A stretch of DNA of 64,000 nt from Candidatus Villigracilis vicinus. Its GTDB lineage: Bacteria > Chloroflexota > Anaerolineae > Anaerolineales > Villigracilaceae. The stretch's first letter is position 1, and every line of letters starts with the position of its first letter. The notes below the pieces were generated by a model. It was not told the origin of the DNA. It saw only the letters and a list, made by a program, of their open reading frames with translations, and did no database searches. The stretch covers positions 71,001 through 135,000 of the forward strand of contig JADKIL010000019.1 of NCBI GenBank assembly GCA_016721315.1, given 5' to 3'. Below, piece after piece: positions 1 through 7,438 of this stretch. A program made the translations under genes and the position numbers.

Positions 1-1
1 C

Positions 2-568
2 GACGTTTACTCGTTGGGTGTTGTTCTTTATGAGCTTCTCACGGGCACACCGCCTTTTACTGCCTCCTCGGCAGATGAACTTGCACGTCTGCATCTTTCT
101 GCACGCCCATTGCCTGTTAGTGAATACGTTCCCGATATCCCGCCTGCGCTCGAAGAGATCGTCATGAAGGTGCTTTCCAAAGAACCTTCCATGCGTTACC
201 GTACTGCTGACCAGTTGGGTCGCGTTTTGCAAAAATTTGGCACAGCCCCTGCGCCTGCAAAACCTGCCAAAGAGGCTGTTCCTTCCCAGCCGGTTATCAC
301 CATCAAACAAGATATTGCGGATCGAATCTCCCCCTCAAACCAAGCCCGCCCGCCTCAACCGGAATACATTCCCGAGCCGGTTTATCAGCCGCAATATCCG
401 CCTCAGACCATTCAACCTGAGCCTGCTCCCGTTTATCAGGCAGATGCCACTCCCGCCGCACCCATTGACTGGGTTGCTGTGGGACTTGGATTGTTTGCCG
501 TTCTTGCATGGGGCGGGTTGATTCCCTTTGGGCTGATGATCTACTTGAGCTATTTCCCTCCAAATTAA
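2..568 (+). CDS. Ser/Thr protein kinase, C-terminal part (5' end outside window)
   Basis: The reading frame is open from the first bases, so this is the C-terminal 188 residues of a longer protein. It opens with the DVYSLGVVLYELLTG signature of kinase subdomain IX and continues through the C-lobe to the RYRTADQL arginine region near residue 65. A proline/glutamine-rich linker (about residues 75-150) and one membrane-spanning helix (about 155-180) follow, and the protein ends just after the membrane. It is therefore a Hanks-type kinase with a cytoplasmic catalytic domain and almost no extracellular sensor. The substrate is unknown. A strong hairpin terminator follows directly. Confidence 0.85.
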   Translation, partial: DVYSLGVVLYELLTGTPPFTASSADELARLHLSARPLPVSEYVPDIPPALEEIVMKVLSKEPSMRYRTADQLGRVLQKFGTAPAPAKPAKEAVPSQPVITIKQDIADRISPSNQARPPQPEYIPEPVYQPQYPPQTIQPEPAPVYQADATPAAPIDWVAVGLGLFAVLAWGGLIPFGLMIYLSYFPPN

Positions 569-572
569 AAAT

Positions 573-610
573 AAGACCTGATGGATTTTGTATTGTCCTT
601 CAGGTCTTTT
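573..610 (+). terminator. Rho-independent terminator after the kinase gene
   Basis: AAGACCTGA (573-581) pairs with TCAGGTCTT (600-608) and runs into a T-rich tail. It lies between the kinase stop and the rpe start only 10 bases further on. Confidence 0.8.
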
Positions 611-617
611 ATATCCC

Positions 618-1286
618 ATGACCCAATACCTTATTGCCCCCTCTATCATTGCCTCCGATTTTGCCCACATCGCCGACGAAGTTGCCGCCATCCAATCCGC
701 TGGTGCCGACTGGATCCATGTGGATATCATGGATGGTCACTTTGCGCCCGATATCACCATTGGACCATTATTCGTCAAGTCGCTCAAACGGGTTGCCAAT
801 ATTCCACTGGATGTTCACCTCATGATCTCCGAGCCGGAGAAATATATTCCCGCCTTTGCCGACGCCGGAGCGAACAATATCACCGTCCATGTAGAAACCT
901 GCCCCGATTTGCCGCGTCTGATCGCACAGATCAAGTCTCTGGGCTGCAAAGCAGGCGTGACCTTGAATCCCGCCACCCCCGCTTCGGCGATCGATTCTGC
1001 ATTGCCGCTGGCAGACCTTGTGCTCGTCATGAGTGTTGTCCCTGGCTATTCAGGGCAGAAGTTCATGCCTGAGATGATCGCCAAAGTAGAGGAGATCCGT
1101 GTCAAATTGAACGCGCTCCGCTCGTCTGCACATCTCGAAGTGGATGGCGGCATCAATGTGGAAACCCTGCCGCTCATGAAGCAGGCAGGCGCGAACGTTT
1201 TTGTCACCGGCAACGCTGCTTTCAAGCATCCGCAAGGTAGTGGGGCAGGGGTGCGGGCATTGAAAGAGGTTATAAATGCCTCTTAA
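618..1286 (+). CDS. rpe: Ribulose-phosphate 3-epimerase
   Basis: This 222-residue TIM barrel interconverts ribulose-5-phosphate and xylulose-5-phosphate in the pentose phosphate pathway. Family motifs are visible: N-terminal IAPSIIASDF, the metal-binding HVDIMDGHF, LDVHLMI, the phosphate loop VVPGYSGQKF and the VDGGI strand with the second catalytic aspartate. Length is normal for the family. The start at MTQYLIAPSI was chosen because it gives the standard N-terminus; an in-frame upstream start would run through the preceding terminator. No Shine-Dalgarno sequence is evident. Confidence 0.95.
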   Translation: MTQYLIAPSIIASDFAHIADEVAAIQSAGADWIHVDIMDGHFAPDITIGPLFVKSLKRVANIPLDVHLMISEPEKYIPAFADAGANNITVHVETCPDLPRLIAQIKSLGCKAGVTLNPATPASAIDSALPLADLVLVMSVVPGYSGQKFMPEMIAKVEEIRVKLNALRSSAHLEVDGGINVETLPLMKQAGANVFVTGNAAFKHPQGSGAGVRALKEVINAS

Positions 1287-1315
1287 ATGCGACGCATGCC
1301 CAGACAAGACAACTT

Positions 1316-1349
1316 AAACAAAAATCACGGCGCTGAACGCGCCGCGATT
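1316..1349 (-). terminator. Terminator of rpmB
   Basis: On the minus strand a GC-rich stem (arms 1339-1349 and 1323-1333, one mismatch) is followed by a T-rich run, just downstream of the rpmB stop. Confidence 0.65.
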
Positions 1350-1371
1350 CTTGAGTCGAAGAGATCAAACC

Positions 1372-1557
1372 TTATGAGGATGATTTGCCGAGCGTCTTGA
1401 TGCACTTGGCGCACAGCGTCTTCTTCACGAGGCGACCCTTCTCCAGCACCGAAACCTTCTGCAGGTTGGGCTTGAACGTGCGGTTGGTGGCACGCTGGGA
1501 AAAGGAGCGGTTGTGACCAAAGGTAGTTGCCTTGCCGCAGTGATTGCACTTTGCCAT
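1372..1557 (-). CDS. rpmB: 50S ribosomal protein L28
   Basis: A 61-residue basic protein of the large ribosomal subunit. It begins MAKCNHCGKATTFGHN and contains the SQRATNRTFKPN block typical of L28, with CxxC pairs (CNHC near the start, CAKC near residue 50) marking the zinc-binding form. The minus-strand leader is about 100 bases, with AAAGGA upstream of the ATG. Its position divergent from the asp23/fakA-like genes matches the rpmB-yloU-yloV order of Bacillus subtilis. Confidence 0.96.
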   Translation of the reverse strand: MAKCNHCGKATTFGHNRSFSQRATNRTFKPNLQKVSVLEKGRLVKKTLCAKCIKTLGKSSS

Positions 1558-1659
1558 GTCTGAAATCCTTTCTTTCTCGTCTTTCCTTGCAAATATCGCT
1601 TGCTTTACTTAAGAAAACCTTTTGCTGAAAATTGCATTTGCCCTTTTCGAAGGCACGGC

Positions 1660-1668
1660 ATTTTACCA
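1660..1668 (-). promoter_or_regulatory. Extended -10 promoter of rpmB
   Basis: The minus strand reads TGG-TAAAAT, fitting the TGn extended -10 pattern, about 100 bases upstream of the rpmB start. The same nonamer precedes the other ribosomal protein gene in the window, rplI. Confidence 0.5.
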
Positions 1669-1803
1669 TAGAACGCAACCAACTTCAAGATAAGATGTTA
1701 AAATAAGAACGGTACGCTTTTTCTGCCGCTCCGAGCGGCGGTTTGGTCTAAAATTGAAGCATCCATCTGGCGGTTACGCCTTTATTAAGAAAACGAGGAA
1801 CCT

Positions 1804-2160
1804 ATGGGCGAAGAAACAACTTCATTGGGCGGGATCCATGTCTCGCCGAACGCGGTGGCGACAATTGCATACCACGCCACCCTGCAATCGTATGGTGTGG
1901 TGGGGCTGGCACCCAAAAATTTGGCTGACGGAATCGTTTCTACGATCACCCGTGAGCCTTCACGCGGTATTTCCGTGCAATATAAAGACGATGAGATCCA
2001 TATCGATGTGCATGTGATCGTGGAATACGGCACACGCATCAATTCGGTGGCGGAAAGCGTGGGGAATACTGTGCGCTTCCATGTGGAGAAAGCGTTGGGG
2101 CTGCGCGTTAATACAGTCAATGTGCATGTGGCGGGACTGCGCATCAGTAATACGGATTAG
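1804..2160 (+). CDS. Asp23/Gls24 family (YloU-like) protein
   Basis: A 118-residue protein of the Asp23/DUF322 family, recognised by GGIHVSPNAVATIAYHA near the N-terminus and by the alternating beta pattern of the second half ending in VNTVNVHVAGL. Family members are small envelope-stress or membrane-associated proteins in Gram-positive bacteria. The biochemical role is unclear. It has GAGGA upstream of the ATG and is 12 bases from the FakA-like gene, so the two form an operon, as in many bacteria. Confidence 0.88.
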   Translation: MGEETTSLGGIHVSPNAVATIAYHATLQSYGVVGLAPKNLADGIVSTITREPSRGISVQYKDDEIHIDVHVIVEYGTRINSVAESVGNTVRFHVEKALGLRVNTVNVHVAGLRISNTD

Positions 2161-2172
2161 GAGAAGGAATAC

Positions 2173-3840
2173 ATGGCGATAGATACCGCACGCGTCGAGA
2201 AATTCCGCAAGCGCACCATTGATGGGCAAGCCTTTAAGCGCCTTGTCGAAGCCGGGCTGACCTGGTTGCGTACCAACCAGCAGGTGGTCAATTCATTGAA
2301 CGTGTTCCCCGTCCCGGATGGTGACACGGGCACGAATATGAGCCTGACCCTGCAAGCGGCTTGGAATGAGGTTAAAGACCTGGGGACAAACCATCTCGGT
2401 GAGATGGCAGCGGCATTTTCGAAAGGCGCGTTGATGGGCGCGCGCGGCAATTCTGGCGTGATCACCAGCCAGATCCTGCGCGGCTTTTCGCGCGGTGTGC
2501 ATGATAGTGCAGTATTAAGTGTTGACGCATTTGCCAAAGCTTTGGGCGAGGCTCGCGACACAGCATACAAAGGGGTCGTGAAACCGGTTGAAGGTACGAT
2601 CTTAACCGTCATAAAAGAAACGGCGAATGCCGCAGAAGCAGCCCGCGGGTCGGTTAAAGATGCGGTGGAGTTGCTTGAGGTGGCGGTTAAGGCGGCAGAT
2701 GAAGCGGTCAAGAAGACGCCAGAAATGCTTCCCATCCTCAAACAGGCAGGCGTTGTAGACTCGGGCGGGAAGGGGTTGTACTTCTTCCTTGAAGGGATGC
2801 TTCGTCATATTTACGGCGAATCGCTTGAAACGCCCACCATGCAGGTTCAGCCGCTTTCTGCGATGAGTCTCGAAGGCGCGATGGAAGATGTGGAAGAGGG
2901 GCAGGATTACGAGATCGTTGTGGACTTTGTGCCCACGGGCGAGCTTGATCTGGCGGCATTCTATGGCAAGCTCGAAGAGATGGGCACATCCATTCAAGTG
3001 GGTGAGGGGGATGGCATGTATCGCATGCACATCCATGTGCCGACCGAAAACCGTTATGTGCCGATCGATTACATCATGGGCATTGGTACGGTAACGAAGG
3101 TCGCCATTGAAAATTTGATGGCGCAAATGGACGATATTCAGAAGAGCAAGACTACGCAGATTCAATTCGGCGCGGTGGAGCCGGGCAATATTGCCGTGGT
3201 GGTCGTGTCGCCAGGCATCGGCATCAGCCGTATTTTTGCCAGCCTTGGTGTGGCAGCGGTTGTGGCGGGTGGTCAGACCATGAACCCCTCTACGCAGGAT
3301 ATTTTGAGCTCGTTCGAAAATATGCCAACCGATAAAGTCATTATCCTGCCGAATAATAAGAACATTGTGATGGCTGCAAATCAGGCAAAAGAAGTGACGG
3401 TTAAAAGTGTGCAGGTGGTGCCAACCCGTACAGTGCCGCAGGGACTTGCCGCCATGCTGTCCTTTGACCCCAGCGGCGACGTGGAAGCGATCGCTGCAAA
3501 GATGAATAAAGCCATGAGCAATGTAAAGACCGGCGAGATCACCGTTGCCACCCGCTCGGTTGAGATCGATGGTGTGACCGTCAAAGATGGTCAGGTCATT
3601 ACCTTGTTGGATGGGAAACTCGTTGCTTCAGAGGAGACTGTTGAAGCCGGTATGCTGGCACTGCTTGAAAAAGCAGACGCCGCTGAACATGAGATCGTGA
3701 CCCTCTTCTTTGGCGAAGATATGCCGCATGTGGAAGCCAATCGCATTGCCGATGTGATCCGCGTGAAATACTCCAACCTCGAAGTTGAGGTGCAGGAGGG
3801 CGGTCAGCCGCACTACCAGTTCATCCTTTCAATCGAGTAG
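2173..3840 (+). CDS. DAK2-domain kinase, FakA/YloV-like
   Basis: A 555-residue protein with an N-terminal DAK2 (DhaL-like) ATP-binding domain and a C-terminal FakA/YloV domain. The magnesium/ATP motif FPVPDGDTGTNM lies near residue 50, followed by the glycine-rich MGARGNSGVI. Characterised homologues (Staphylococcus FakA) phosphorylate fatty acids held by a FakB carrier for phospholipid synthesis. A DegV/FakB-type gene sits 1.6 kb downstream in the same orientation, which supports a fatty-acid kinase role by inference. The gene has a good AGGAG ribosome-binding site and is followed by a strong hairpin terminator. Confidence 0.85.
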   Translation: MAIDTARVEKFRKRTIDGQAFKRLVEAGLTWLRTNQQVVNSLNVFPVPDGDTGTNMSLTLQAAWNEVKDLGTNHLGEMAAAFSKGALMGARGNSGVITSQILRGFSRGVHDSAVLSVDAFAKALGEARDTAYKGVVKPVEGTILTVIKETANAAEAARGSVKDAVELLEVAVKAADEAVKKTPEMLPILKQAGVVDSGGKGLYFFLEGMLRHIYGESLETPTMQVQPLSAMSLEGAMEDVEEGQDYEIVVDFVPTGELDLAAFYGKLEEMGTSIQVGEGDGMYRMHIHVPTENRYVPIDYIMGIGTVTKVAIENLMAQMDDIQKSKTTQIQFGAVEPGNIAVVVVSPGIGISRIFASLGVAAVVAGGQTMNPSTQDILSSFENMPTDKVIILPNNKNIVMAANQAKEVTVKSVQVVPTRTVPQGLAAMLSFDPSGDVEAIAAKMNKAMSNVKTGEITVATRSVEIDGVTVKDGQVITLLDGKLVASEETVEAGMLALLEKADAAEHEIVTLFFGEDMPHVEANRIADVIRVKYSNLEVEVQEGGQPHYQFILSIE

Positions 3841-3849
3841 TCCTAAAAT

Positions 3850-3890
3850 AAAGAGAGGCAGTCATCTCAAGATGACTGCCTCTCTTTTGA
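3850..3890. terminator. Long bidirectional terminator hairpin
   Basis: An 18-bp perfect stem (3850-3867 with 3870-3887) with a two-base loop is flanked by A and T runs on both sides. It sits between the convergent FakA-like gene and the HAAS membrane protein gene, so it can serve both. Confidence 0.85.
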
Positions 3891-3897
3891 TTCTTCT

Positions 3898-4917
3898 TTA
3901 CCTTGCCCGGGTACTCATGCGAATTAGTTTGTACACAGCCTTTACAAGTTCTATGCTTTGAATAATGACAATGATCGCCAGGACAATGGGGATGGTGTAT
4001 GTGGCAACAGTGACAAAGACCTCGGCTTGTTCGGCAGAGAAGGGACCGTTGACAAAAGACTCGGCGTTGAAGCCTAGAATATCTGGTGTGCGCAGGATCA
4101 ACACTGTGAGCGTCAGACTGGCGGCTTCAATAAGGATTTTGAGGATGCGGGTCATAATGTCCCATGCGGCGGTGCGCAGCAGGTAAACATCCAGTAGAAT
4201 TTCAGCGACGATCACTACATTGATCCATGGTACGAATTGGAAGAAATTTTTGGTGAACATTGGGATGAAGGTTTGTTCACCATCTACAAAGAAGAACATT
4301 CCCAGCCATTGCGGGTAAATATTTAAGATGGCAAGCGCAACGAAAGTGAATACGATCTCGGTAATGAGTTCGAAGCGGCTGATAGAGTCAGGGTGTGGGT
4401 CTTTGGCGAGGGCAGCGGGGTCCCAGTCCTTCTCCTCATCAAAGCCGCCGATCTCTTTTTCAGGCAGCACCCGCTCCAGGATGGCAAAGACTACCACCAC
4501 GTTCCCGAAAGCGGCGATGGCTGCCGATAAGGCATTTCCAAGTCCGCCGCCGATGATCTTCACGAAGTCTGAGCCCATAAAAGGAGTATCTGTTACAGCT
4601 TGCACGCCTGCCAGTACCAACATCACACTTACCACTACGGTAATGACGATCTTCAATACGAATAAAAAGAACGGAAAGAGCTTGGGTCCGATCAGGTAGG
4701 GCTGTGGGTTGTAAGTTGCTGCCACTTTTTGCGGTGAGCCGTATTCTTTTAATACTTCGATTTCCATGGCTTCATCACGTACGCGCCCGGTCTGCTCTGC
4801 GCGGTCTTCGAGCATATCTTCCAGCGTAGACTTTAATTCTTTTTCAATATCTTCACGCCCCTTCAAAAGCGGCAGGTTCCTGCCAACTTCTGTTACATAG
4901 CGGTCTATCATATTCAT
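3898..4917 (-). CDS. HAAS-domain multi-pass membrane protein
   Basis: A 339-residue protein. The first 75 residues (MIDRYVTEVGRNLPLLKGRE and on to EYGSPQKVAATY) match the HAAS/DUF1700-type signalling domain typically encoded beside PadR regulators. About seven hydrophobic helices follow from residue 85 to the C-terminus. It is 19 bases downstream of padR on the same strand, so the two are co-transcribed. By family knowledge such pairs respond to envelope or drug stress, with the membrane protein a likely effector or anti-regulator. The precise function is unknown. Confidence 0.75.
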   Translation of the reverse strand: MNMIDRYVTEVGRNLPLLKGREDIEKELKSTLEDMLEDRAEQTGRVRDEAMEIEVLKEYGSPQKVAATYNPQPYLIGPKLFPFFLFVLKIVITVVVSVMLVLAGVQAVTDTPFMGSDFVKIIGGGLGNALSAAIAAFGNVVVVFAILERVLPEKEIGGFDEEKDWDPAALAKDPHPDSISRFELITEIVFTFVALAILNIYPQWLGMFFFVDGEQTFIPMFTKNFFQFVPWINVVIVAEILLDVYLLRTAAWDIMTRILKILIEAASLTLTVLILRTPDILGFNAESFVNGPFSAEQAEVFVTVATYTIPIVLAIIVIIQSIELVKAVYKLIRMSTRAR

Positions 4918-4936
4918 GTCTTTTTTCCTTTCTTTT

Positions 4937-5266
4937 TTACGAGAGCATTTTGTCCATCACAGACACAATACCCGCCCATTCTTTTTTTAACTTTGGCAGA
5001 AGTTTCTTTCCCTCTGCACTAATAACGTAATACCGGCGTGGACGCGCTTCTTCCAGCTTCCAGACCGATTCGAGCAAGCCTTGCGCCTCCAAACGGCGCA
5101 GGAGGGGATACAACGTACCCTGGTCCACTTCCAAACCGAGGTCGGAGAGTTTTTTTAGCAGCGAGTATCCATACTCCGCTGTACCCAACTGACTGAGTGT
5201 TGCCAGCACGATCACCCCGCGCCTTAATTCCAAAACAACATTTTCAAGAGATTCTGTTTTTGCCAT
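4937..5266 (-). CDS. PadR family transcriptional regulator
   Basis: A 109-residue winged-helix regulator. It has the PadR core YGYSLLKKLSDLGLEVDQGT followed by LYPLLRRLEAQGLLES and the wing RPRRYYVISAEGKK. The C-terminal helix is short, as in PadR subfamily 2. A good ribosome-binding site (AAAGGATG) precedes the ATG. A consensus promoter with a perfect palindrome in its spacer lies just upstream, indicating autoregulation. The adjacent HAAS membrane protein is the expected operon partner. Confidence 0.92.
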   Translation of the reverse strand: MAKTESLENVVLELRRGVIVLATLSQLGTAEYGYSLLKKLSDLGLEVDQGTLYPLLRRLEAQGLLESVWKLEEARPRRYYVISAEGKKLLPKLKKEWAGIVSVMDKMLS

Positions 5267-5283
5267 ATCTCATCCTTTATTGC

Positions 5284-5312
5284 ATTATACTGTGTGAAAT
5301 ACAGTATGTCAA
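5284..5312 (-). promoter_or_regulatory. padR promoter with internal palindromic operator
   Basis: On the minus strand TTGACA (5312-5307), exactly 17 bases and TATAAT (5289-5284) form a perfect sigma-70 consensus. The palindrome ATACTGT-N7-ACAGTAT (5287-5307) occupies the spacer and touches both hexamers. PadR regulators commonly bind such inverted repeats over their own promoter. Binding here is inferred. Confidence 0.8.
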
Positions 5313-5342
5313 GAAAAAAGTATCAGGTGATTTAACGGTCAA

Positions 5343-5380
5343 GGTTGTTTTGTCGGGAAGAGTACCCTCCTCGTAATGAC
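5343..5380. repeat. Half copy of palindromic repeat family A
   Basis: The segment ends CCCTCCTCGTAATGAC and matches, with few differences, the reverse complement of the left half of the copy at 55686-55778. It lies just upstream of the degV promoter. Confidence 0.6.
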
Positions 5381-5391
5381 GAAGGCATTTA

Positions 5392-5407
5392 TGCTAAACT
5401 TTGCAGC
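5392..5407 (+). promoter_or_regulatory. Extended -10, predicted leaderless promoter of degV
   Basis: TG-C-TAAACT ends at 5400, only 7 bases before the ATG at 5408, and no Shine-Dalgarno sequence is present. The predicted transcription start falls at or next to the A of the ATG. Confidence 0.55.
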
Positions 5408-6247
5408 ATGAAACTAGGAATCGTCACCGACTCGACTGCCGACCTGCCGTCCTATCTCATTGAACAACACGAAATTCATGTCGTGCCGACTGTGCTTATT
5501 TTGGAGGGAAAGGAATATAAGGACGGGGTTGGTATCACCCGCGAAGATTTTTATAACCAACTGCCTGCGCTTCAAACCCCGGCGACAACTGCTGCGCCGT
5601 CCATTGGGGATTTTCTTACGCCGTATCAGTCTTTGTTCGATTCCGGTTGTGACCATATCCTGTCCATTCACGTCTCGGGGAAATTATCTGGTGTGGTCAA
5701 TGTTGCCCGTCGTGCCGCACAGGATTTTCCCGGCAAAGTCACCTGCGTGGATAGCGGCTCACTCTCGATGGGAATCGGTTTTCAGGTATTGGCGGCGGCA
5801 GAGGCGGCTGAGCTTGGTGTAGAAGCAGCCTTGCAGGCAGTTGAGGATACGCGGAATAGGACGAAAGTGATCGCTGCTCTGGATACCATGGAATACCTGC
5901 GCCGCAGCGGACGAGTCCCTGCTGTGGTGGCACGGATCGGCGGATTGCTTTCCATCAAGCCTGTGGTGGAGTTGCGGGACGGTGAAGTGAAGCCGATGTC
6001 TATTGTGCGTACCACCAGTCAAGCTGATGAACTGACCCTAGCCCAATTGCTCGAAGTGGGGGAGATGCAACGCCTCGCCATTTTGCATACCAATGCTGAG
6101 CCGCGTGCCCGTCAATTGCTGAATGAGATGATGAAAGAAAAATCACGCATGTTCGTGCCGAGGGATGTGTTATTCGTTAATGTGACTGCGGTGATCGGCA
6201 CGCACCTTGGACCGCATTGTATTGGGTTTGCAGCAGTGAGGAAATAA
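5408..6247 (+). CDS. DegV family (FakB-type) fatty-acid-binding protein
   Basis: A 279-residue DegV-fold protein beginning MKLGIVTDSTADLP, the family signature. SIHVSGKLSGVVNVA near residue 90 and LHTNAEPRARQL near 220 are further conserved segments. Family members bind a long-chain fatty acid and present it to FakA for phosphorylation. The FakA-like kinase upstream makes the pairing plausible. The start at 5408 was chosen because the family N-terminus begins there. Upstream in-frame codons derive from a palindromic repeat half-copy. A strong terminator follows. Confidence 0.88.
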   Translation: MKLGIVTDSTADLPSYLIEQHEIHVVPTVLILEGKEYKDGVGITREDFYNQLPALQTPATTAAPSIGDFLTPYQSLFDSGCDHILSIHVSGKLSGVVNVARRAAQDFPGKVTCVDSGSLSMGIGFQVLAAAEAAELGVEAALQAVEDTRNRTKVIAALDTMEYLRRSGRVPAVVARIGGLLSIKPVVELRDGEVKPMSIVRTTSQADELTLAQLLEVGEMQRLAILHTNAEPRARQLLNEMMKEKSRMFVPRDVLFVNVTAVIGTHLGPHCIGFAAVRK

Positions 6248-6293
6248 AAAGACCCCGATGAGGAGGAACGCCATCCCATCGGGGTCTTTTTTT
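6247..6293. terminator. Bidirectional terminator between degV and the CPBP gene
   Basis: A 14-bp perfect stem (6247-6260 with 6277-6290) has A and T runs on its two flanks. It ends degV on the plus strand and the convergent CPBP protease gene on the minus strand. Confidence 0.85.
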
Positions 6294-6302
6294 GAAAATA
6301 TT

Positions 6303-7268
6303 CTATATCTCCGACATCTGTTCACCATCGGGTTGTGTTTCTGGGTTTTGACTGCTTTTCCAGAATAATGTGATCGCAATCGCAACGAGCAGCACGGTCG
6401 TCACTGCCAGCCCGCCTTCAGGACCAAATTCGCCGCCGGTAAGCCAGTCTGCGCCGGTTTCCATCAGGTTGATCAACGTGCCGCCGCCTGCATTATTTCC
6501 GCTAACTTCAAAACCGAAGAAATTTCCCTGCACCCAATTCCATACGCTGTGTAAAGCGCTGATGCCCCACATGGAGCCTTCACGCATGGCATACAAACCT
6601 GCGAACACCCCGAATAAAGCCAGGTTGATCAGGGCGATCACGCTCAAGTTTGGGTTTAAGCCATGCAGGGTTGCAAACACCAGAGATGAGATCAACAGAC
6701 CCAGCCAGGGTTTATAACGAGCGCCGATCACTGGCAGGACCCAGCCGCGCATGATGACCTCTTCTGCTCCGCCTTGAACGATCCAGCCGATGAGGACAAG
6801 GAGCACACCGCCAATGGCAGCAATGCCTTGTTCGGCAGGCTCGCCTTGTTCAAAGGCAACGCTGCCGAATAAAGCTAGAATCCCCACCGCACCGGCAAAC
6901 ATCAAGGAGCCGAATAAAAATCCACGCCCATATTGTGAGAGGGCGTTTTTGGTTTCGTAACCAAGCGTCCAAAATGGACGTTTCTCCACTTTTTTCAGCC
7001 AAGCCCAGAGGATGACATAGATCAATCCGAATGCGGTGACGAGTTGTAAACCCGCCCAGAACCCGGTCAACGTGTTGGAGAGTCCGTTTAGTGAAATGCC
7101 TTTGTCTGTAAAGCCATAGAGCAGACCAAGAATGAGAACCAACGGAAGTACGCCGAATTGAGCGATTACCGTAAATACAAATGAAAGCGGAATAACCGCT
7201 GCGATGTGCGTAAGGCGTTCTCCCCGACGCGCCAAATCAAAAAGCTTGCTATTGTTGAACCAATTCAT
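6303..7268 (-). CDS. CPBP family intramembrane metalloprotease
   Basis: A 321-residue polytopic membrane protein (about eight helices) of the CAAX protease/bacteriocin-processing (CPBP, Abi) family. The three catalytic motifs are present: GGAEEVIMRGW (EExxxR), FATLHGLNP (FxxxH) and HSVWNW (HxxxN type). The substrate is unknown. Relatives in bacteria act in peptide maturation, bacteriocin immunity or membrane signalling. The start was placed at MNWFNNSKLF because GGAG precedes it at proper spacing. Further in-frame residues upstream lack a site. The promoter carries a long palindrome. Confidence 0.87.
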   Translation of the reverse strand: MNWFNNSKLFDLARRGERLTHIAAVIPLSFVFTVIAQFGVLPLVLILGLLYGFTDKGISLNGLSNTLTGFWAGLQLVTAFGLIYVILWAWLKKVEKRPFWTLGYETKNALSQYGRGFLFGSLMFAGAVGILALFGSVAFEQGEPAEQGIAAIGGVLLVLIGWIVQGGAEEVIMRGWVLPVIGARYKPWLGLLISSLVFATLHGLNPNLSVIALINLALFGVFAGLYAMREGSMWGISALHSVWNWVQGNFFGFEVSGNNAGGGTLINLMETGADWLTGGEFGPEGGLAVTTVLLVAIAITLFWKSSQNPETQPDGEQMSEI

Positions 7269-7296
7269 GTATGCTCCAAAGTTGATGTAAAATCTT

Positions 7297-7340
7297 ACTA
7301 CTATCAACTTGATAGTAGTTTCGAATTGTTATTGTGTCAA
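7297..7340 (-). promoter_or_regulatory. Promoter of the CPBP gene with 23-bp palindromic operator
   Basis: The minus strand reads TTGACA (7340-7335), 17 bases, TACTAT (7317-7312). A perfect 11-bp inverted repeat around one base (7297-7307 and 7309-7319) covers the -10 and the expected start region, so a dimeric repressor binding here would block transcription. No regulator gene is adjacent. Confidence 0.65.
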
Positions 7341-7421
7341 GCCTCAATTCTGGGACTTTGGGGGCATATGGCACGTTTTCATGGTTTTGTAATCTGCCGG
7401 GAGGTTTGCCTGCATTCGCCA

Positions 7422-7438
7422 TGATAAAATTGATCATT
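7422..7438 (+). promoter_or_regulatory. Extended -10, predicted leaderless promoter of recG
   Basis: TG-A-TAAAAT ends at 7430, 8 bases before the chosen ATG at 7439, with no ribosome-binding site. Confidence 0.5.

Noticed and set aside
2157..2741. Long frames antisense to the FakA-like gene and similar ones opposite recG, lon and dnaK
   Set aside because: They follow the codon bias of the sense gene and lack motifs or ribosome-binding sites.
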